A stretch of 64,000 nt of DNA from Closterium sp. NIES-65 (lineage: Eukaryota > Streptophyta > Zygnematophyceae > Desmidiales > Closteriaceae). Numbering within the stretch: the stretch's first letter is position 1; each line of letters begins with the position of its first letter. The notes below the pieces were generated by a model. The model saw nothing but the letters and a program-made list of their open reading frames with translations. It was not told the DNA's origin and did no database searches. The DNA lies in NCBI GenBank assembly GCA_948144175.1, contig CANXME010002275.1:5018501-5082500 (forward strand), in the 5' to 3' direction. Made by a program: the position numbers and the translations under genes. Shown here piece by piece: positions 60,218 through 64,000 of the stretch.

Positions 60218-63200
60218 ATGGATAGGATATGTCTACGCGTTCCCGTATTGCTACACGTCCCTTGTTTGGGTTGCAACAAACTACTCACATATGATTCCAT
60301 TACCTTTGCGGTCATGTGTTTTTTAAACAGGGCATTTCTTGGACAACAGACGGAGGAGATCAACATTTACCAAGGGAAAATTTATTCATCCGTAAGCGCT
60401 GCCAGAGATGAGATAGAGAAATATGGCGATAAGTTCAATTTCAAGCCCTGGTATAGGGACAACAGGCCAGAACGCCTTGACGTGTGTTGCCCTTCCATGA
60501 AAGGAAAAGACTGGCCCAAGAATGAGGCCAAAGCACCAGAGGGGTTTTGTCCCTTTCGGATTGTAGCTACCGGGCCTGGAAATCGCAGCTTTAGTGTGAG
60601 ATCAGTGACGCTGCAGCATGCACACACGTGTGTGCCACGCCCTGGTCGGATTAGGAGGGAACAGGTTAATCAAGTGGCGCGTGAAGTACGTGCTCATACA
60701 GTCATTAGACCTGTTGGACTACGAGAGATGGTGCGGGAAAAGTTAGGCGTTGACTGCTACAATGCTACGTGTGGCCGATCAATAGATGATGTCACTCGAG
60801 AGGATCCTCTAGGTGGAGAGTCGGGTTTCCAGTACATTGGTAGCATCCTTGATGTTTTCAAGAGACATAACCCATCGAGCGTTGTGTCATTGTTGCTGAA
60901 CGAGAATAGGTTCCATCGTGCTGCAGTGATTTACCCAGGAGTCCGTGAGGTAGTAAAAAATTGCTTTCCGATCGTATTTGTAGATGGATGTCACAACAAA
61001 GGTGTATGGCGAGGCCATACTCTGAATGCATGCATGATTGACTGCGAACATAAGCTGGTGAGGTTAGGGAGTGCATGGGTAGAAGGTGAGAGTGCGGATT
61101 CGTGTGAGTATTTTTTGAGCCAGCTGAAGCTAGCTGCCCCTGAGATCAAAACTCCAAGGTTTACACTGATGCATGATCGCGGAAAAGCATGGAAAGCGGC
61201 TGCTGCCAGAGGCGCGTGAGGCATTTTGCATCACACACTTGGTGAGGAATTTTAACTCAAAGTTTGGTTCAGACTGTGATGGCAAGATCGAGCTCGCGGC
61301 TGCAGCATTGACCAGAGATGTGCTGCGGGGCTACATGGACAAAATCGAGGAAGAGTGCCCTGGGGGGAAAGAATACTTGGAGAGGGATGGATTAGCCGCA
61401 CATTGGGCTACCTTTCTGTTTGGTGCGTCACGTTTTGGGTGCTATACCTCAAACCCAGTGGAGTCGCATCATGCCTCTATGCACAAGTGGAGGAGGGACA
61501 ATCCAGCACAAGTTTTGCTTGCATTCATAACACAGCAAGCGAATGCAATGGAAGAGGGTTGTAAGCTGTATGGGAATCTCGGGGTAGCTGATCTCCCCCC
61601 CATAACAGCAGGCATCCTTCGTGCTAATTGTCAAATGGGCACTCAGTACAAAGTGGAGAAGACTGGCAGAAGTTCATACCATGTGAGCCGTGACACTGGA
61701 GCCAAGGAGGAGCGTGTGGTGGTATTGGAGGTTGCAAAGCCAGAGGAGGCGCAGTGCACGTGTAATTACCAGAGGTGAGTTATGTGTTTGAGCTAAACCT
61801 TGAAACACAATAGGGAAACATTCTGCAGCTGGTGTTAGGGTTGTCGGAACATGCATACATTTTATTCTCCCTCAGGCAATCTCTTGATGTTCGTCATTTG
61901 ATGGATCCTAACGTTCGTTTGACACCCATTTGATTTTCCCGTACACATGCAGAGAGTATGGGCTGCCATGCATGCACATGTATGCGGTACTGCTCCACAT
62001 CATCAAGCCGGCACGTGGCAACGAGTATGCGGATGTCCAACCTGTGGTTCAAGCCATGATCCACAGGTGTTACACTTCAAACGCTTTGAAGGAGCTCTAC
62101 AGCACGGAGATTCGCACTCTTGACCGCACTGAGCTCGTGCCAGATCAGACAACTGAGGCACCAATATACCCAAAAAAGTCGGGGAGGCCACGCAACAACC
62201 GGTTGAGGTCCCACGGTGAGATTGATGGGAGGAAGCTGCGTAGATGTGGGAAGTGTGGGGAGAAAGGGCACAATCGAAAGACTTGTGATTTGCGCAAACA
62301 AAGGAGAGACGTGTGGGAGGCACTTCACACTCCGGAAGGGCACATGAGTGTGCAAACAGCTACGCAAGCAGAGGCTGAGGTGAATGTGGTGTTGTGTGGT
62401 GCATGCAATGTAAGGCACCACAGGGATGTACTGTGCGAGCCTAGGAGGCAACCTCGTGAACATGAGCAACCACAAACTGGGGTGGGGGTGGTGGACGGTA
62501 GCGCGACTCACGCGGGGGATGGTGGTGAGAATGAAGGTGTTGAGGTATCGGACGAGGAGGAGGACGGGAGTTCGGAGTCGGAGGGGGAGGGAGAAGAGCA
62601 GCCGGTAGATGCGGGTGCTGGTGTCCAACAGGCTGTCCCAACAGTACTCCGTGAAGTTTTTGGCGAGGCATTTAACGGGCTCAACACCTCAGGAACCAAC
62701 AGAAACTTGCGCCCGGGGGGTGTGGGGTTATCAAATCCAACAGCGGCTGAGAGTGGGGGATGCGGGGAGAGCGGAAGAGTATCCGAGAGTGGAGGATTGG
62801 GGGAGTGGGAAGGAGGATACGCGAGCGGGGCAGAGAGGGGAGGAGCATCAGCGGGTGGGGAATGGAGGAGAGGAGCAGCCGAGAGTGGGGCGGGGAGGGC
62901 AGGAGCAGAGAGTGGGGCGGGGAGGGCAGGAGCAGAGAGTGGGGCGGGGAGGGCAGGAGCAGAGAGTGGGGCATGGAGGGCAGGAGCAGAGAGTGGGGCA
63001 TGGAGGGCAGGAGCAGAGAGTGGGGCATGGAGGGCAGGAGCAGAGAGTGGGGCATGGAGGGCAGGAGCAGAGAGTGGGGCATGGAGGGCAGGAGCAGCCG
63101 AGATCGGGACAGGGAGGGGAGCAGCCGAGATCGGGACAGGGAGGGGAGCAGCCGAGATCGAGAAAGGGGGAGGAGCAGCCGGGAGCGGGGCAGGGAGGGG

Positions 63201-64000
63201 AGGAGCAGCAGGGAGCGGGGCAGGGAGGGGAGGAGTACCAGGGAGCGGGGGGGGAAGGGGAGGAGTAGCAGGGAGCGGGGGGGGAAGGGGAGGAGTAGCA
63301 GGGAGCGGGGCAGGGAGGGGAGGAGTAGCAGGGAGCGGGGCAGGGAGGGAAGGAGCAGCAGGGAGCGGGGCAGGGAGGGGAGGAGTACCAGGGAGCGGGG
63401 GGGAGAGGGAAGTAGCAGTGAGCGGGGCGAGGAGGGCAGGAGCAACAGGGAGCAGGGCGGGGAGGGGAGGAGCATCAGGGAGTGGGGCAGGGAGGGGAGT
63501 CGAGAGTGCGGCAGGGAGGGGAGCTGCAGGGAGCGGGTCAGGGAGGGAAGGTGCTGTAGGGAGCGGTGGAGTGGCGGGTGAGATGGAAATTGACCACAAC
63601 GATCCCACCCCTGGTGATGCCTCGCATAACAATGGTGACAATGTGGTTCGTTTTAGACTGAGGCGGCTGCAACACGTTCGTCAGCAAAGACAAGTGGCGC
63701 CAGAACCAAAAAATATGGATCAGAGGCCAGCGGATGTGGTGGCGGAAGGGATGGGGGCGGACTCAGAGGCAACGGGCCATACAAACCAGTCCCCAGTACC
63801 TGGTACGCAAGAATCAATCGTTGTGGATAACCCAGCGGACCACAACGGGGAAACGCTAGATGAACAACAGCATGTGAAGTTGGGGCAAAAGCGACGTCGC
63901 CAGTTGAGAAGGTTGCAGATGCAGCAACGACATCAGAGACGGAACCAGCAGCGACAACAGGAACAGCATCAGGAGCGGCAGGGACAGCAGGAGCCGCAGG
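60218..64000 (+). pseudogene. Mutator-like (MULE) transposase, one frameshift, runs off the window
   Basis: DDE transposase of the MuDR/MULE family. The first frame (60218-61219, true start perhaps an exon after the AG at about 60330) has the DNA-binding region CCPSMKGKDW ... CPFRIVATG and the first catalytic Asp in FVDGCHNKGVWRGHT, then FTLMHDRGKAW with the second. The frame changes by one base near 61195 and continues in 61173-61774 with ITHLVRNF and the Glu of NPVESHHASMHKWR. An in-phase GT-AG intron (61775-61952) splits the SWIM zinc finger (CTC ... CMH). A CCHC knuckle CGKCGEKGHNRKTC follows near 62250, then an acidic and Gly/Ala/Glu repeat region. The frame from 61953 is open to the window end. 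Calling it a pseudogene rests on the single frameshift, which could be a sequence error. Confidence 0.88.
62877..63575 (+). repeat. Coding minisatellite in MULE C-terminal region
   Basis: 27-bp units (GGAGCAGAGAGTGGGGCRKG plus GAGGGCA; peptide AGAESGAGR or AGAESGAWR) run from 62877 to about 63100. They change to GAGCAGCCGAGATCGGGACA-type units and then to 30-bp GAGCAGCAGGGAGCGGGGCA-type units up to about 63575. All unit lengths are multiples of three, so the frame is kept. The minus strand is also stop-free here. Confidence 0.92.

Noticed and set aside
62508-63641. 377-codon minus-strand Pro/Leu/Ala frame
   Set aside because: Antisense to the MULE repeat tail, whose three-base periodicity leaves the other strand open.

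Overview
The window reads as nuclear DNA of a photosynthetic streptophyte: a phi-class glutathione S-transferase, a mitochondrial electron-transfer flavoprotein alpha subunit and a GRAS-domain regulator, all split by spliceosomal introns, sit among Ty1/copia, Ty3/gypsy, LINE and Mutator-like elements. GC-rich genes, very short copia LTRs and glycine-rich copia Gag proteins would suit a charophyte alga such as a zygnematophyte, or a bryophyte. The genus is a guess and no organelle or ribosomal marker is present to test it.

Layout. 1-4993: 3' part of a decayed copia element (A, + strand), interrupted by a 5'-truncated LINE with a poly(A) tail and target-site duplication (TSD). 5530-7120 (-): phi GST, six exons. 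8342-12453 (+): ETFA, seven exons, divergent from the GST. 13407-22732 (-): a giant GRAS gene, five exons, tail-to-tail with ETFA. 22733-26250: GRAS upstream region with a CA microsatellite, then unassigned DNA. 26254-26402: a 149-bp MITE. 26494-30148 (+): a degenerate Ty3/gypsy element. 30149-34957 (+): 5' half of copia B, fused in inverted orientation to copia E (34958-48278, -). E itself carries two nested insertions: copia D (37226-43330, -) and a non-autonomous 1.4-kb TRIM-like element F (44819-46228). 48644-57909: a near-perfect fold-back element with 9-bp Mutator-type TSDs, holding a TA-flanked MITE (49140-49653) and a young, intact copia G (49756-57239, -) with a 1990-residue open reading frame. 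57919-60200: unassigned. 60218-64000 (+): a Mutator-like transposase with SWIM and CCHC zinc motifs, frameshifted once and running off the window.

The most unusual signal is in the host genes. Almost every intron of ETFA and GRAS, and one of GST, holds extra degenerate copies of the neighbouring exon edge with its splice site. In ETFA the last intron is bounded by two copies of the same 56-bp exon end. In at least seven places the two copies of a duplicated intronic segment are separated by an 18-20-bp palindrome of the form TTTTGAG-NCGN-CTCAAAA whose centre varies in a self-complementary way. I do not know a described element that matches this. An assembly artefact must be excluded first.

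The transposon half gives a relative history from TSDs: E before D and F; the fold-back before the TA-MITE and G. Most premature stops in the copia copies are G-to-A or C-to-T changes, as expected of methylated, silenced DNA.
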